From positions 186,001 through 250,000 of the forward strand of contig CP110631.1 of the NCBI GenBank assembly GCA_026210745.1: 64,000 nt of DNA. The letters are read 5' to 3'. The position numbers were made by a program, and so were the translations under genes. The notes below the pieces were generated by a model, which saw only the letters and a program-made list of their open reading frames with translations, made no database searches and had not been told where the DNA came from. Position 1 is the stretch's first letter. Each line of letters begins with the position of its first letter. Below, piece by piece: positions 43,601 to 54,300 of the stretch. The DNA is from Exobasidium rhododendri (lineage: Eukaryota > Basidiomycota > Exobasidiomycetes > Exobasidiales > Exobasidiaceae).

Positions 43601-44488
43601 GCAATTGAGCAGGCGAACGTTGGGCATGGCCCCTAGAGCACGACGAGCGAGACTGGTGGTGACGACTTCCCCGTTGAGCCAGAGCGTCTTCAAGTGGGGC
43701 AGACGAGATGACAGATCGGAGTGTCGCGATAGCACGGCAGCCAAGAGAGTCGGCGTCATGAGCGTCTCGGTGATCTCCTTGGACGAGAGCAAGTCGACTA
43801 GAGCCGCAGGATCATAGCTCACTTCGTCTGCCACAGCCACAACAGTCGCCCCTCTCAAGAGCGGTCGAAGTATTTCCCAGACGAAGAAGACGTTGCAAGC
43901 CACACGATCACCTGGCTGGTAGTCGGAGATCTGGTATCGCAGGGCATAGGACAGGACGGGTGCTCGGTTCGGGTTGGCAATTCCCTTTGGTCGACCTGTC
44001 GTGCCAGACGAGTAGGCGACAAAAGAGAGGCGGTCCAAGTCGTAGTCGTCGTTGGCAGAGGACAAATCGATCTCCCTTCCTGCCTCGTTAAGCTTCTGCT
44101 CGTCCAATGTGATCGTATCTATCCCCTCCTTGATTTTGCCTACCTCTGGTCTATAGGTGACGACGACGATTGGGTTGGCGTCTTCGATAACTTCCGCTAG
44201 TAGGTCTGGAGGGTATGCGATCTCGAGGACAAGGAAGGCTCCACCAGCACGAAGAGCTGCTAGGCAAGCAATGACATAGTCAGCGCTGCGAGGTAAGAGC
44301 ACCCCGACAAGGCTGTCCCTCTTCACCCCGCGAGTATGTAGTTCTTGCGCAAGTTGCACGACCTTCTTGTCCAGCTCGGCGTATGTGTATGTCACCTTTT
44401 CGTCTTCCAGCGCTACGAGATCCGGCGTCTCTTTCACCTGCTGGACGAAGAGTGCCGAGAGGTTCTTCTTGATGTCGAGATCAGGCAT
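40649..44488 (-). CDS. NRPS-like A-T-R-SDR enzyme (NPS10-like carboxylate reductase)
   Basis: An intronless gene of about 1,279 residues. Residues ~10-520 are an adenylation domain with YSSGTTGRPKG (~155), the A5-like NCYSACETHE, YRTGDLAR and ITGRVGAMIKLRGYSVVP. A carrier domain follows with the phosphopantetheine Ser in FFDLGGHSLSL (~566). Next is a thioester reductase domain with GATGFLG (~654) and the YxxxK site YGQTKWVAEQL. From ~1035 a second SDR domain begins with TGASSGIG and has CAGVMYF and YSASKFFVEA. This order is that of fungal NPS10-type proteins. It would activate a carboxylic or amino acid, load it on the carrier, reduce it to an aldehyde, and perhaps reduce it further with the terminal SDR. 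Substrate is unknown. The ATG at 44488 was chosen because the open frame upstream starts with TTG. Confidence 0.9.
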   Translation of the reverse strand: MPDLDIKKNLSALFVQQVKETPDLVALEDEKVTYTYAELDKKVVQLAQELHTRGVKRDSLVGVLLPRSADYVIACLAALRAGGAFLVLEIAYPPDLLAEVIEDANPIVVVTYRPEVGKIKEGIDTITLDEQKLNEAGREIDLSSANDDYDLDRLSFVAYSSGTTGRPKGIANPNRAPVLSYALRYQISDYQPGDRVACNVFFVWEILRPLLRGATVVAVADEVSYDPAALVDLLSSKEITETLMTPTLLAAVLSRHSDLSSRLPHLKTLWLNGEVVTTSLARRALGAMPNVRLLNCYSACETHEVACGDIGAMLDTEATYCPVGAPLDPRHIYILNESGQKVDVEVSGELWVGGSLLARGYLNRKETTAQAFLPDQFDSTPGARMYRTGDLARMLSNGHLEITGRVGAMIKLRGYSVVPAKVENAIVGHLAVKQCAVVAFGEGLDRQLVAYIISDDKNTSSDRPLVEVEDSGHSPSARKALSPFLAHYMVPALWVQMDKLPTNEVSGKAELKRLPPPPSATPSPSNGKVVAQDSIDLEAVAEVWSATLKIAANKIMPEHSFFDLGGHSLSLADLASRMSRSFGFRIPVARLADPTTLNGHLQTVRAVRDGQIAAVQADLPATLRADSNLDADIRPTKTTICSVKDAKTIFLTGATGFLGAFLLHDLLENTSAQIVCLVRFNNPSEEDVPAGISRLRKNLIELGLWSDSIMERIEILPGDLSRKRFGLSPPAFAELAGRIHVIIHAAATVNLVYPYAALRSSNVGGTREILRLACLGGATLQYVSTNGVLPPSASGNGWPEDSMLYVDAVTEKLLDGYGQTKWVAEQLVLEAGRRGLPVRILRAGTISGHSATGSANAWDLLTALFVESINLGYAPDVEGWRAEMTPVDFVSKAIVHLANQTHAKQLVFHLGDPDPVDTRIVFDDLNRLGYHTERLSWDDWVTLWTEKRGGAKGGDGAFTVDILRSGMPSVEFLRDIVVLNNAQTRPFRAIVERPKVDKVLMETYARHWFGRGWLSKPPNQQYALGGSAFTFRKSILTGKVAIITGASSGIGAAVAVALAREGCHIALAARRTETLEQVKRRLVVRQGKVIIKQTDVTDRSQVESLVQTAEKELGPVDIFISCAGVMYFTMMANAKTEQWEQTVDVNCKGLLHCLSSTVPSMLSRGKGHIVAISSDAGRKVFPGLGVYSASKFFVEATLQALRVETAGKGLRVTSVQPGNTATDLLGMSTDQEALKQYGEPTGAKVLDPEDVASSIIYALKQPDHVAVNEVLIEPRDEPI

Positions 44489-45062
44489 CTCTGCAGGCAA
44501 GTGTGGTGGTCAGGCGTTAAAGAGGTCTGACCTTGGAGTGGAGGTGATTCGTGTCTATTTGATGTAGGAAAAAGATGAAGCTGAGGTAGCTTCGGTGTAT
44601 TCAGACAGCTGTCCTAGCTTCCATGCGTGGTCGAGCAGAGCAGAGCAGATCAGTGAATACGCCGACAGCACTGCAAGGAAGTAAGTGAACTAGCTAAGCT
44701 ACTCTTTCACCTGGCAACGTTGGAGCACCTCATGACAGTCCAATCTTCCTGTGCTTTCCTTGCTACACTCTGGGGACAGATGTGACGCAATTTAATGCTC
44801 CGAGGCCACGTGTCTTTGTCCTGTTGCAAGAGCATGAACAATCTTGCGCGACGTGTGAAACAGATGTTCGTCCGTCGTCATGGGGTGAGCATCTATGGAC
44901 CATCTTTACGAGTAGTGATGGCAAGAGAGTTCAAACGGACATCTCATCTAGATCGAATGATTGATTACGAACAACTCGACGGGCAGGTACACGGAGATGA
45001 AATTCAAGGAGCGTCTCTACACTAGAGTCAGATGGGAACGAGGGAAGGGAAGAGAGATACCT
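44489..45062. other. Intergenic, promoter of the NRPS-like gene
   Basis: No gene seen. It separates the NRPS-like start from the 3' end of the next SDR on the same strand. Confidence 0.5.
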
Positions 45063-45903
45063 TCACCAGGGTATGATACTGTTGTTCGAAGAATCGAGGA
45101 ACTTGCCAGAATCTTCATGCTTTGCTTCCGTCACAATCTTCAGGATCTGATCAGCAGACTCTTGCGTCGAGATCATTTTGATTCCCGCTTCTTTCATCAG
45201 AGTGACAAGATCAACGTCTTTCCAGGCTTGTTCATCAACCATGTCCGTGTTGACTACACCGGGATGAAGCATAAGAACAATCATCTTGTCTTTCTCTTCA
45301 TAGGCTAGTTTTGCACCAATGGTGTTCAAGCCAGCCTTGCTCACACTGTAAGGTGTATTGTTGAAGGGAAAAGAGGCTTGAATGGCGACGGAGGCAGCCA
45401 TTGTAGATATGAAGATGACCTTTGGATTTTTCGACTTTTCCAAGAGTTGCTTCGTCGCTTGGTAAAGAACAAGGGGACCGAGGGTGTTCACTTTGAAGTG
45501 TGCGTTCATCTCTTCAATATCAACCTCGGCAACGGACTTGGCAGGGCGAGAGACTGCAGAGAGGAAGAATCTATCAGCTTCAGGTCCGGTGCATTGTATT
45601 TCTGCAGGACGAAGACTCACTACCAGCATTGGCTATGATTATATCCAATCTTGGTACGTCTAGCCCAGAAACAGCTTTCACTATGCTCTCAGGCTCAGAG
45701 ACTTCCATTGCAACGAGACTCAACTTGGATCCCTTGGCAACGGCTAATTCTCTCAACTTGTGGACGTATGGTGACTTGAGATCACGGACAGTACCGATCA
45801 CATGGCTGTTCTCCTTCAGCAGCAAAGTCTTGACGATCGCTTGGCCAATGCCTCGATTGGCACCGGTGACAAGGTAGATGAGAGGTGAGGTGTCGATTGT
45901 CAT
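45063..45903 (-). CDS. Short-chain dehydrogenase/reductase
   Basis: Two exons, 45903..45621 and 45553..45063, encode about 257 residues. It is a classical SDR: TGANRGIG near residue 14, VRDLKSPY after strand 2, IIIANAG-ISRPAKS across the intron (donor GTGAGT chosen so that NAGI is restored), FISTMAASVA with the catalytic Ser region, YSVSKAGLN (YxxxK) and HPGVVNTDM. It resembles fungal ketoreductases related to norsolorinic acid/sniffer-type reductases. It is the next gene upstream of the NRPS-like enzyme on the same strand and could act on its aldehyde or ketone product (inference). Confidence 0.87.
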
Positions 45904-45970
45904 TGTTTATGTAGGAATACAAGATCGAAGTGGTGGAAGAAAACAGATTCTAATGGGAGAACACAGCTGC

Positions 45971-45978
45971 CTTTTATA
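45971..45978 (-). promoter_or_regulatory. TATA box of the 45903 SDR gene
   Basis: TATAAAAG on the minus strand, about 70 bases upstream of the ATG. A strong match to consensus suggests regulated, possibly high expression. Confidence 0.6.
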
Positions 45979-46201
45979 TGATGTCCATCATATGGGGAGC
46001 AAGATGCCGTGACTGTGACAGTCATTGTATGCTGATGACTGAGAACCATGACTGCAGTGTCACGCTACGCTGACTCGAAAAAGATATGCTGACTATTTTC
46101 GTCACCCCTACGCTGACGCCGCGTAAATTCCGTGACAATCTGGAGTTTGTCTCCCTTATCCCCTTAGCGCTGATGCGTAAATTGTACGAAAACAGAAAAC
46201 C

Positions 46202-47233
46202 TCAAACGCTTGAAGAGAGCTCGTCTTGCATGGAATGCATAGTCGTGGTATCGAGTAAGCAGGGCGTTGGAACGACACCGTCGGTCTGACAGAGCGTATC
46301 GAAGAACAGAAGCGACTCGCCACGTAAAGTTCTCCAGAAATTGGTAGCTTCGATTATGTCTTGATCAAAAAGACATTTATACTTGAGAAAGAACCATTCG
46401 CTGACTTCCCACGACGAAACGTCCACCGGATCTTCTCCTCTGACCACAAAAGAGTAGTCTTTCCCAGTGATGAGAGGATGCTGAAGCGTGTCAAAGTAGA
46501 ACGTGTCTGGGTCGATGGTCTCCTTGTCAAAGAACAGGATCAATCGATCTCGAAATGATGGCCAAGGTAACAGATCAATGCAAGATTGGTGATCGGCGTA
46601 AGCCACTTGGATCTTGGTGGGAATCATATTAGCAGGCACCTTGGACCAATCGCAAAGACAGGAAGACATGCAGCCTAGACCTAGTCGTCCTTGCTCGTAT
46701 TGTAGGTAGTCCGCTACGATATGATTATATGGATGCTTCTGCTCAAGATCCTCCCTGTGTTTAAAGAGTCGAGCATGTATACCTTTGTAAGCCTCTGTAA
46801 TGTCACTACCTTGCAGATTCGGATCCTTTGCGCAACTTCGAAACTTTTCACACAGTGAAGCAACCTCTTCCAGGCCAATGTTATCGGTGATTGCTTTCCA
46901 CGATAGAGGTGGTGTTTCCCGGTGTAGCGTCAGTTGCATGCGTCCTGCCTCTCGACCGTGTACGGTTGCTTCACTCTCCTGTTTGTTCTGATCCTTCAAT
47001 TTCTGTCTCCTCCTTTGTTGAGCTTCGTCATTCTGTTGACGACGACGTGATCCACTGGCTATCGTAGATACAAGGTCCACGGATTCAGTCAGGCCGCATC
47101 TTTCCTCCTTCATCCTCAGCCTTCTTCTCCTCTGCGATTCTGCATTCTTGGCTTTGATCTCTGCTAGTCGCTTTTCAGCAAGTGACGAATAGTATTGAGA
47201 ACTGTCGCTGCTGTTGGAGCTACTTCCACTCAT
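46202..47233 (-). CDS. DUF3425 regulator with two bZIP-like basic regions
   Basis: A single exon of about 343 residues from the ATG at 47233. Two similar basic segments lie close together: NAESQRRRRLRMKEE starting at Asn30 and NDEAQQRRRQKLKDQ starting at Asn68. Both resemble bZIP basic regions (N-x2-(A/S)-Q-x-R-R-R). No leucine heptads follow either. The C-terminal half shows DUF3425: QVAYADHQSCIDLLPWPSFR with DRLILFF, then DPVDVSSWEVSEWFFLKYKC. This is the same overall plan as the gene at 28616. It lies between the SDR and DUF4188 genes and may regulate this neighbourhood (inference). A Ser-rich N-terminus may be disordered. Confidence 0.78.
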   Translation of the reverse strand: MSGSSSNSSDSSQYYSSLAEKRLAEIKAKNAESQRRRRLRMKEERCGLTESVDLVSTIASGSRRRQQNDEAQQRRRQKLKDQNKQESEATVHGREAGRMQLTLHRETPPLSWKAITDNIGLEEVASLCEKFRSCAKDPNLQGSDITEAYKGIHARLFKHREDLEQKHPYNHIVADYLQYEQGRLGLGCMSSCLCDWSKVPANMIPTKIQVAYADHQSCIDLLPWPSFRDRLILFFDKETIDPDTFYFDTLQHPLITGKDYSFVVRGEDPVDVSSWEVSEWFFLKYKCLFDQDIIEATNFWRTLRGESLLFFDTLCQTDGVVPTPCLLDTTTMHSMQDELSSSV

Positions 47234-47557
47234 CGTCAGTGTGTGATGGGCCAAAGCGAGCAGAGAAGGGGAATTGCTCAGTCGGGCGCATTCACCTTTC
47301 GCATACTGTACTAAACTTTAAATCTGTCGCGCACAAACCGGATCTCAAACGCGTGGGTCTAAATTTGTTCAGGACTGATAAGGGAAGATTGATTCTTAGA
47401 GCAGGACCACACTACAAGGCGCAGAACGTAGTCAGTATCGCGACACACACACAGAGAGTGATGAGAAAGAGATAGACGCGGTATTCTTCACATGGATCCG
47501 GGTCGCAGCCCGCCAGGTCCCCCTTTCAATATTGAACAGGAAACCCTTTTTGTCGTT
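47234..47557. other. Intergenic, no gene seen
   Basis: Promoter of the DUF3425 gene and 3' UTR of the DUF4188 gene, both on the minus strand. Confidence 0.5.
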
Positions 47558-48801
47558 TCAAGCTCGACTCAGTGCAGGGCAGAAGAGATTTGCTTTCTGA
47601 TAGGTAAATCCGCCATATCGATCGTTTCCTCTGCCGTGATCAACTTGATTCAGTCGACCTTTCGATGTCCGATACTGACCTTCGCTTGCGTCTACCAAGG
47701 GCGCGACCCACTTGCCGTCGGGTGACTGGACATTGTTGCCCGTTCTACCTGAGCGATGGTAGTTCACGTAGATACTTTCGTGAGCGTCAGGTCGAGCTTC
47801 GTATATTTCTAGCATGGCAGCAAGGGAAGGTGAAGGGGAAAAATCAGTGAGTGCTGCAAAGGGGCGAAGGAGACAATTGTAACGCACCATGCATGATAGA
47901 CAAGTGATCGAAACTAGCCACGTTAGCACTCCACCAGTCCCAGCCTTTTCTGTGTGCAGGACTGTGAGCGAATTGATGCAAGCCATCGATCGAGTCAAAG
48001 TAGAAGACGTCCATGAGTTCTTGTGCAGTACTTCGGTCTCCTCCGTTGCTGATCCAAGGTGTACTTCCTCGAAAACCGTACTTGTCAGCATTGTTCTCGA
48101 GTTCGACGACCATCGTGCGTAGGGAGTCACCCAGCTCTCTGGTGGGGAACCCGTATTTAAACACTCTATAGCCTGCCGCTTATTCTGCATTCGTCTTACT
48201 CACTTGTAGCCTGGCGCAAACATGCCGAGAGGATGATTACTCCGTGCACCCAACACTAAAGAAGTGATGTTGTCAGTGTGGATGTCTACTGCTGTCGCTC
48301 GTCTCTCTGCCATCGTGGAGGCTCACATAGTACCACTACAGGCTTTTGAGCAGGCTCTCCCTGTAGAAGACCTTGTTCATCCGGCTCGTGTCTGGAGAAT
48401 TTGCCCATGATGACGTTCTTCATGTGTGGGTTGCTGCGTAGACCAGCCATCTGCAGGAAGACGCTGACGATTCTCCAGGCGAGAAGCAGAGCGGGGGGAA
48501 GTATGGCTTGGGAGATTGGCAGAAGCATCAAAGCAATCCCCTCCAAACATGCACCAATGAGAAGCCAAGTGGTCAGCGAGAAATTGTCACGCAGCATGTT
48601 GACGTCGGCACGAGACAAGCCGAGCTTTCCAGGCGTCACGGCTCGCAGCATTTCACTAGGAAGTGGCCCATTGGTGCCAGCCGCACCAGGGGTGAAGACT
48701 GGTCGCCAGAGGCGCTCATCAGGAGAGTAGCCCTGCTCTTGATCGATGCCGCTCTTCTCTGCGTGTAGTAGAATGGTTGATTCCTGAGATGCGGTCGTCA
48801 T
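47558..48801 (-). CDS. DUF4188 (monooxygenase-like) membrane-associated protein
   Basis: Four exons on the minus strand, 48801..48327, 48255..48204, 48165..47888 and 47808..47558, encode about 351 residues. After a polar N-terminus there are hydrophobic helices (TWLLIGACLEGIALMLLP and PPALLLAWRIVSVFLQM, residues ~75-120). The DUF4188 domain follows: KPVVVLLLGARSNHPLGMFA, MVVELENNADKYGF, DVFYFDSIDGLHQFAHSP, HRKGWDWW, LSIMHEIYEA and SIYVNYHRSG. DUF4188 has a dimeric ferredoxin-like (antibiotic-monooxygenase-type) fold and is found next to fungal secondary metabolism genes. The reaction is unknown. The second intron is only 38 nt; its acceptor (ctatag) was chosen because it is the one that leaves no stop and restores the family sequence GYKVFKYGFPTRELG. 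Confidence 0.85.
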
Positions 48802-50639
48802 GTCTGTAATCGACGGAGAAGATGAGGAGATTTCACGAAAAGAGCATCATTCTGGGATACTTTTATCAGAAACTTTGTATCTGCTGCAAGTGTGGGGTAG
48901 AGTAGTCAAGTCTCCCTGAAGCAATCCAATCCTCCTTCTACCATTCGCCCTTAGCCCTCACTATCGATCAGTGCGAGACACAAACACACGCACGAACAGC
49001 GACTTGCCCTCTTGCTCTCGTCCCTCCTTTACGGGACCAGTACCTCCATCAAGACCCTGCGTAGTACCATTGCGCCACACAACTAGATCGAGGGAAATTT
49101 TGACAGTTCGGGACGCCTTGGCATTTTCTAGCAAAGGGCTCCTCGAAGTGGGGGTGAGGTATCAAATTGAAGTGGACATCGTCTTATCTTGGCAGGTATT
49201 CGACAGGACAATAGACTTATCTTGTATGCAATCGGACTTTGATTTACTCTCCTCCCCGCGTCTGTAATTTGACTTTCAAACAGACTGTCATGAACTTTTC
49301 CGACTCCCCTCCTGCCTTTCACCTTTGCTTTTGCCTCTCTGCCTCTTCTTCTATTTCTAAGCGTTTTAAGTGAGCCAGTCAGAGTGCAGAGACGAGCGGG
49401 GAGCCACACTGGGAGTAAGCTACGGAATACCCTGCCCTCCTCAATCCTAGAGGCAGCCTGACATCTACTTTTCAGGTTACAGAAGTCAAGAGCTGAATGG
49501 CCCGCGCGAGAAGAGGCAGATGACCCTTTCTCCATGTTTCCTGTGGCCCTTCTTTATCTTTAATCCAGTCGAGAGCAGTCTGTAGCACTTGCTCTCGGTC
49601 TCAATTTTGTCTCGCCTCATTCTTTACTGAATAGCAGAAGATGTCGAAATCCTGGACGGCGCAGTACCCCCTCTACCTCATCGATCGAGATTCACTCAGA
49701 GCAGGGGTAGGAAAGCAGATGCACAGACGAGAGTAGGGTGGAAGGCCTACAGGGAGAAGAGAAAGACTTGAGGGAATTTGGAAAGTCTTTGTGCTACTCA
49801 GATGCGATATGGATGGTAGTATGTTGTAATTTTAATGCATCATTATGGAATTGCTTGCTGACTACAATCGAACATCGGAATCCTGCATGATTCGTAGTGG
49901 TGGGGGACTGAACGATCACCTTGCGACTATATCGTCTTCACAAGAAACAATAGGATTCATACAACGTTGAGGGGAAGTTGCATATGATAGTTCCAACTCC
50001 TTATCGTATTGTAGATCTCTGAAGGTGCATAACGATTCGTTGATAAGCATTGTTACTCGCCGAGTATGTTTATTCACACACAAAGAGTGATTTCCTTTGT
50101 ATGACCCTTCCACCCTCATCTACGGTTTTAAAGACAATAGTGATCTCAATTGAGGAGATTGTGTGACAGCTGGGACTGCATCAAGCTTATCGAGAACAGC
50201 TGCCCAAGAGAGCCGAACAGCCGATTCGAATGGACACTCATCTATCTCGACAGGCTCGATTGTATCTATTCTCGAGCTCGTGGTCATCGGATTTTCATTA
50301 CTTTTTCGAAAGGAATCTTATTCACTCTCAGAGCTCTCCTCCTGCCTTTGCCGTTATCTAGGCTTCTTCTGCCAATTGTAAGTAGGGCGGAGCGGGTCAG
50401 AATTCACAGACCATCGAAATGACAGATTCGAATACAGTACGAGATGCTCTACGCAGCGTGCACACCCTTTCCCAAGGTATGATCTTCCCTGTATCGAAGT
50501 CACAGACGCAATAGTGGGATGTTCGATGTGATAGGATACTGAAGATTACAGACCGGTGTTTACACGAATGTCATATAAGTTGTCCGCTGCATATTCAACA
50601 GCATACGTCAATATGGCTTGTATAGTACAAGGAATATTC
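48802..50639. other. 1.8-kb intergenic stretch, no gene accepted
   Basis: Upstream of the DUF4188 gene. Open frames such as 49128-49535 (minus) and 50150-50422 (plus) lack motifs, and they overlap low-complexity C/T tracts (49280-49360). No transposon ends were recognised. Confidence 0.5.
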
Positions 50640-51140
50640 TCAAATATTTGTGACACTCACCTCACTCGTATTGTGCATTATCGCACGATCACCTTGCGAC
50701 CACAAGACATTTGCAACGAACTTTTCACACTTCCACAGGCCATCTCCCTCATCCTTGATTAGGTTGAGGTGATAACTTGCTCCTGCTAAGAAGCTTTGTG
50801 CGCCTGCTTCTCGCCCTTGTCCTGGAGCAAAGTGTTGAGCCAGAGCATATGCAGTCATAGCAGCCGTGGTTGCGCCTTCTTTCCAATCGATGCGTACGTT
50901 ACTGACCATGTGTGTTGTGTTCATCGGACCAATGACGTTAAACATGTTCGTTCGAAGGACTTCCTTTCCGGTGATCAGGGTACTGTCCATGCAAATTGAA
51001 TGATTTGTTCCATACCATGCCGATTCAAAAACTGCAAGATCATTTGAATCCAACCCAGCAAGTAAACGATAGAGGACATCAGCGATGGCTTCTTTCTCGG
51101 TAAGAGAGGAGAGGACGACAGGAAGTATAGGTAGCGACAT
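50640..51140 (-). CDS. SnoaL-like (NTF2-fold) protein
   Basis: A frame of 166 residues. The sequence follows the SnoaL-like pattern: an N-terminal helix pair (LTEKEAIADVLYRLLAGLDS, then VFESAWYG), a threonine/histidine strand (NTTHMVSNVRIDWKEG), ASYHLNLIKDEGDGLWKCEK and the terminal strand VLWSQGD. Relatives include polyketide cyclases, dehydratases and ketosteroid isomerase-like proteins. The catalytic residues cannot be assigned. The 3' end is uncertain: a good GTGAGT donor occurs just after the SE codons (exon end 50661), and an acceptor at 50588-50587 would give a short alternative tail ending at 50560. It lies between the DUF4188 and MFS genes. Confidence 0.75.
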   Translation of the reverse strand: MSLPILPVVLSSLTEKEAIADVLYRLLAGLDSNDLAVFESAWYGTNHSICMDSTLITGKEVLRTNMFNVIGPMNTTHMVSNVRIDWKEGATTAAMTAYALAQHFAPGQGREAGAQSFLAGASYHLNLIKDEGDGLWKCEKFVANVLWSQGDRAIMHNTSEVSVTNI

Positions 51141-52286
51141 CGATAATTGACTTCTGATCAGGAGGCTCCCTGGGTGTTGAATAATTCGCTAATAATATGG
51201 AAGAAAAGGCGGATCTTAGGAGTGGCAAGCTCTAGAGGGAGGGGGAAGACGCCAAGTATGTTCGTTCTTGCTCTCTTATAGAGGAATGCTTCGTCGACCA
51301 TCTCGCGCTGCTCCTTAATCCTTTGTACAAAACATAACGTCACCGGCAGTGTCCCCCCTAACACATTCTTGTCCGTGCTTGGATGCTCAGCAATGTAAGC
51401 TCAGATCTGTACGGTACTTGGCACTCAACGACGCTGCCTGACAATGAAAGTCATATTAGACTGGGTCGAGTCTAGTCGTAGCAAAACTACCCCCTCGCAG
51501 ACGTCTATCATGATCAGGGCAAACAAGTCCGAGGTGGAGGTGCAAAAGTCGTTCAAGTCCGTTCCATTACCGCGTCCTCTTACAATATTGGAATTCTAGG
51601 GGTCGAAACACGCGCGCTGCGAAGCGGAGCGCTACGCCCAGATCCATTTGAATTAGGAAATGGAGATCAAGGGGCGAATTACACGTCGACAAAGTACCTT
51701 CATAAGAAGGAAGTATTACACTACCTTAGCTGTCTTCTCCCATACGTTGTGAACATATATATACTACCTGTACTTACCATTCTCACTATTTTCTACATTC
51801 AATCCATATTCCATTCTTCTTTACTTAGTCTTCACCGACATCGAGTAGATCGATAACTGAGACTATCTTTGCTTCCTAATCCCAACATTCAATCTTAAGA
51901 GCGAGGACGTAGAATCGGAGCGCTTGCCCATTAAAGTTTTAATACTTTCCCGGATTTCATTGCGAGTCTCTCGAGATGCGTACAGCAACAAGAATGAGTG
52001 GAATGTCAGCATTGATCGTGCCCGCGCAAGTCCTTCGCCATGTATCGAAGCCGCTGTTTCACTTTGTCACTGGTGAACGTTATGGCTCGAAGTCGCGCCT
52101 TGACATACAGAGGTTGATGGGGAGCACTATCAGGCCAGAGAAGATGCACTTAGCTAGCGTTTCAATGTTCATGACTGCTCCTCCCTCGTCCGTACTCCCA
52201 AGTTTTAGATGGAAAAGGAATTATGTATTGTTGACTTCGTAGCTCGAATGACCGAAGAGTGCATTCATCGGAATACAGCGACTGTA
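51141..52286. other. Intergenic, no gene seen
   Basis: Promoter of the SnoaL-like gene on one side and 3' end of an MFS gene on the other. It includes an AT-alternating patch (catatatatac) near 51753. The open frame at 51976-52242 has no motif. Confidence 0.5.
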
Positions 52287-53842
52287 TCACCTCATCGGGA
52301 TCGCCTCACTTGCTTTCCTGGCTCGTTCATCCTCGTCCTCTCGATCTCGCACTCCTATGAACATCCAAAGCATCATCAAATCGTAGCATGCCTTCAGTGC
52401 ACCAGCAAATCCCAACAAAGCCCGCCATGCATGAGCATCTGCCAGTGGTCCAGAGATTCCTATTCCACCGGCTTGAGCTAGTGTCTTCGCTACGTTGACA
52501 ACTCCCAAAACCGCAGTTCTTTCGCTCGGTAGTACTGCAGCAGACAGGAAAGCTTGTCTTGGCGCCTGATCCATGCTCGAAGTGGACGATCGTAGACTCA
52601 AGAATAGCATGGAGAGCAATGTTCCTGTAGGCGTTACTGAAGGAAAGGGGATCAAGGCAAGAAAGACGGCCGATGGCAGATGAGTGCAACTCATAGTGAT
52701 CAAAGGGCCAAAGCGCCGGGCCAGGGGGAGTGCTGCAAAGTTAGATAATGTCGCCAAAAGATTGGTCACTAGAAAGAGAGTGCCGAGAGAGGAAGGCGGA
52801 AGGTGATGCACAGTGGTGAAGAAGTAGGTGATCCAGGAAGGGGCGGCCATTCCAGAAGCAAACGAGTCGATGGCGAAGAGAACAAGCAGTTTGGACAAGA
52901 TCGACCTCGAAGCTGGCGAAATGTACGGTATTAGCGAGAAGAAGTATCCACTGTTCGTTTCGTTGGGTTGTAAAGGGGCCTCTACCTGTGTTGATGATGT
53001 CGAAGGCACATTCTCTTCTTCGTCTTCCTCATCGCCGTCTCCTTGCTCTGGTGCTTCTTGTGATACTTGCTGATACTGTTCCGTGACATGCTGCGCCTCA
53101 ACAGCCGGACTCAGAAGTAGTATACTGACCAGCTTTATCGCCCCGACAATAGCGTATATGACAAAGATGACACGATAAGCTGAGACTGGCTCCCAGGCGA
53201 GCTTCTCCTCCAAAGATTGAATGATCCAGCCGCACGACACTGCTCCCAAAGCAGATCCAACCGTCCCAAAGAGTGTGTACCATGTGAAGATATCACTTCG
53301 ATTCTCCTTTTCGGTAAGTTGCGCCAATATGGACTCTTCTACTGCTCTGAAAGGCCCTATTTCATTACCACTATATGCGCATGAGCGAAGTACAAGGGAG
53401 CAAGTCAGCAGCGCTCAATAAAGGAGCACAGGCAGGCAAGTCTCGCAACATACCTCGGACTAATGACTCCCACGATACTGGCAAAGACGAGTATCCAGTA
53501 GTTGCTGCTCATCGCAAAGACGGCACCACTGAAGATCATAGAGGCGGCGCCAAAAGCAAGGACATTGCGTCTGCCAATCTTGTCGGTTACGACGGTCAAA
53601 CAGAGACTGATCAAGGCGTCGCCCAGCATCGTCAGGGTCAAGAATAGCCCGATTTGTGCATCGGAGATGCTTCCGACAGTAGCAAGAAACTGGATGAGGA
53701 TGAGAAAGGAGGAGCCGTATGCAAACAATCGAACAAAGCGCTGCAGGCACATGAGCTTTGCATCTCGAGAAGAATTGGCGAGCGTGGTGAAGCCAGTCAC
53801 GACAGCAAGCCGTGACAGCAGGGGCGCTCGGTGATGTGCCAT
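52287..53842 (-). CDS. MFS transporter with acidic central loop
   Basis: Two exons, 53842..53454 and 53370..52287, encode about 490 residues. Twelve hydrophobic segments in two sets are interrupted by a cytosolic loop with an acidic run (EQGDGDEEDEEENVP, near residue 250). The motif A-like loop DKIGRRNVL follows helix 2. GNEIGPFRAVEESILAQ in the intron-spanning region and the late PRQAFLSAAVLPSERTAVLG match a fungal/bacterial MFS subfamily (YCR023C-like) of unknown substrate. The intron (GTATGT/ATAG) joins VISP to SGNEIGPF in frame. It is head-to-head with a second MFS gene 458 bases away, suggesting co-regulation of two exporters. Confidence 0.85.
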
Positions 53843-54300
53843 GTTTCAGCCGATCATATCGGGCGACCCGATCAGAAGAAAAAAAGAGGGGGCTTATCGA
53901 AGGATTGCGAGCCGTATGCAACTTTCCTCGCAGCGCAGTAGGATGAGGATGGGGGTGGAGAAGATGTAGATCCGACTAAGTACGAAGGATCTGTCTCTAT
54001 TCTCACTTTCTCAGGTGTCCGTGCGAGACTAGACAAAGAATATCGACTTGGTGCGAAACGCGACTTTGGCTCAGTTTCTTTCTACTCTTTGTGGTATCGG
54101 CAAGTGCGGGCTTTAATGCCGAAATGCGGCATAGGTTCTATTCCCCACGGCAAATTCCATTACATGCTTCTTCAACATGTATATATTAGACTAAAAAATC
54201 ATTTTCCGATTCTGTCAGGCAATCTGCTTTATATAAGACGCCATCCTGAGACGATGGCACAAAACGATACGATCCGTCATACCCTTCCTCTACCACATCA
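53843..54300. promoter_or_regulatory. Divergent promoter of two MFS genes
   Basis: 458 bases. A plus-strand TATAAG at 54232-54237 lies 64-69 bases before the right-hand start codon. No clear minus-strand TATA was found. Palindromic-looking GCCGAAATGCGGC at 54118-54130 could be a factor-binding site. Confidence 0.5.
54232..54237 (+). promoter_or_regulatory. TATA box of the DHA1 transporter gene
   Basis: TATAAG in tttatataagacg, 64-69 bases upstream of the ATG. Confidence 0.5.

Noticed and set aside
49128-49535. 135-codon minus-strand open frame in the 1.8-kb spacer
   Set aside because: Basic, low-complexity translation across C/T tracts with no motif, signal or splice support.
51976-52242. 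88-codon plus-strand frame next to the MFS gene
   Set aside because: No recognisable domain; overlaps the likely 3' region of the transporter gene.
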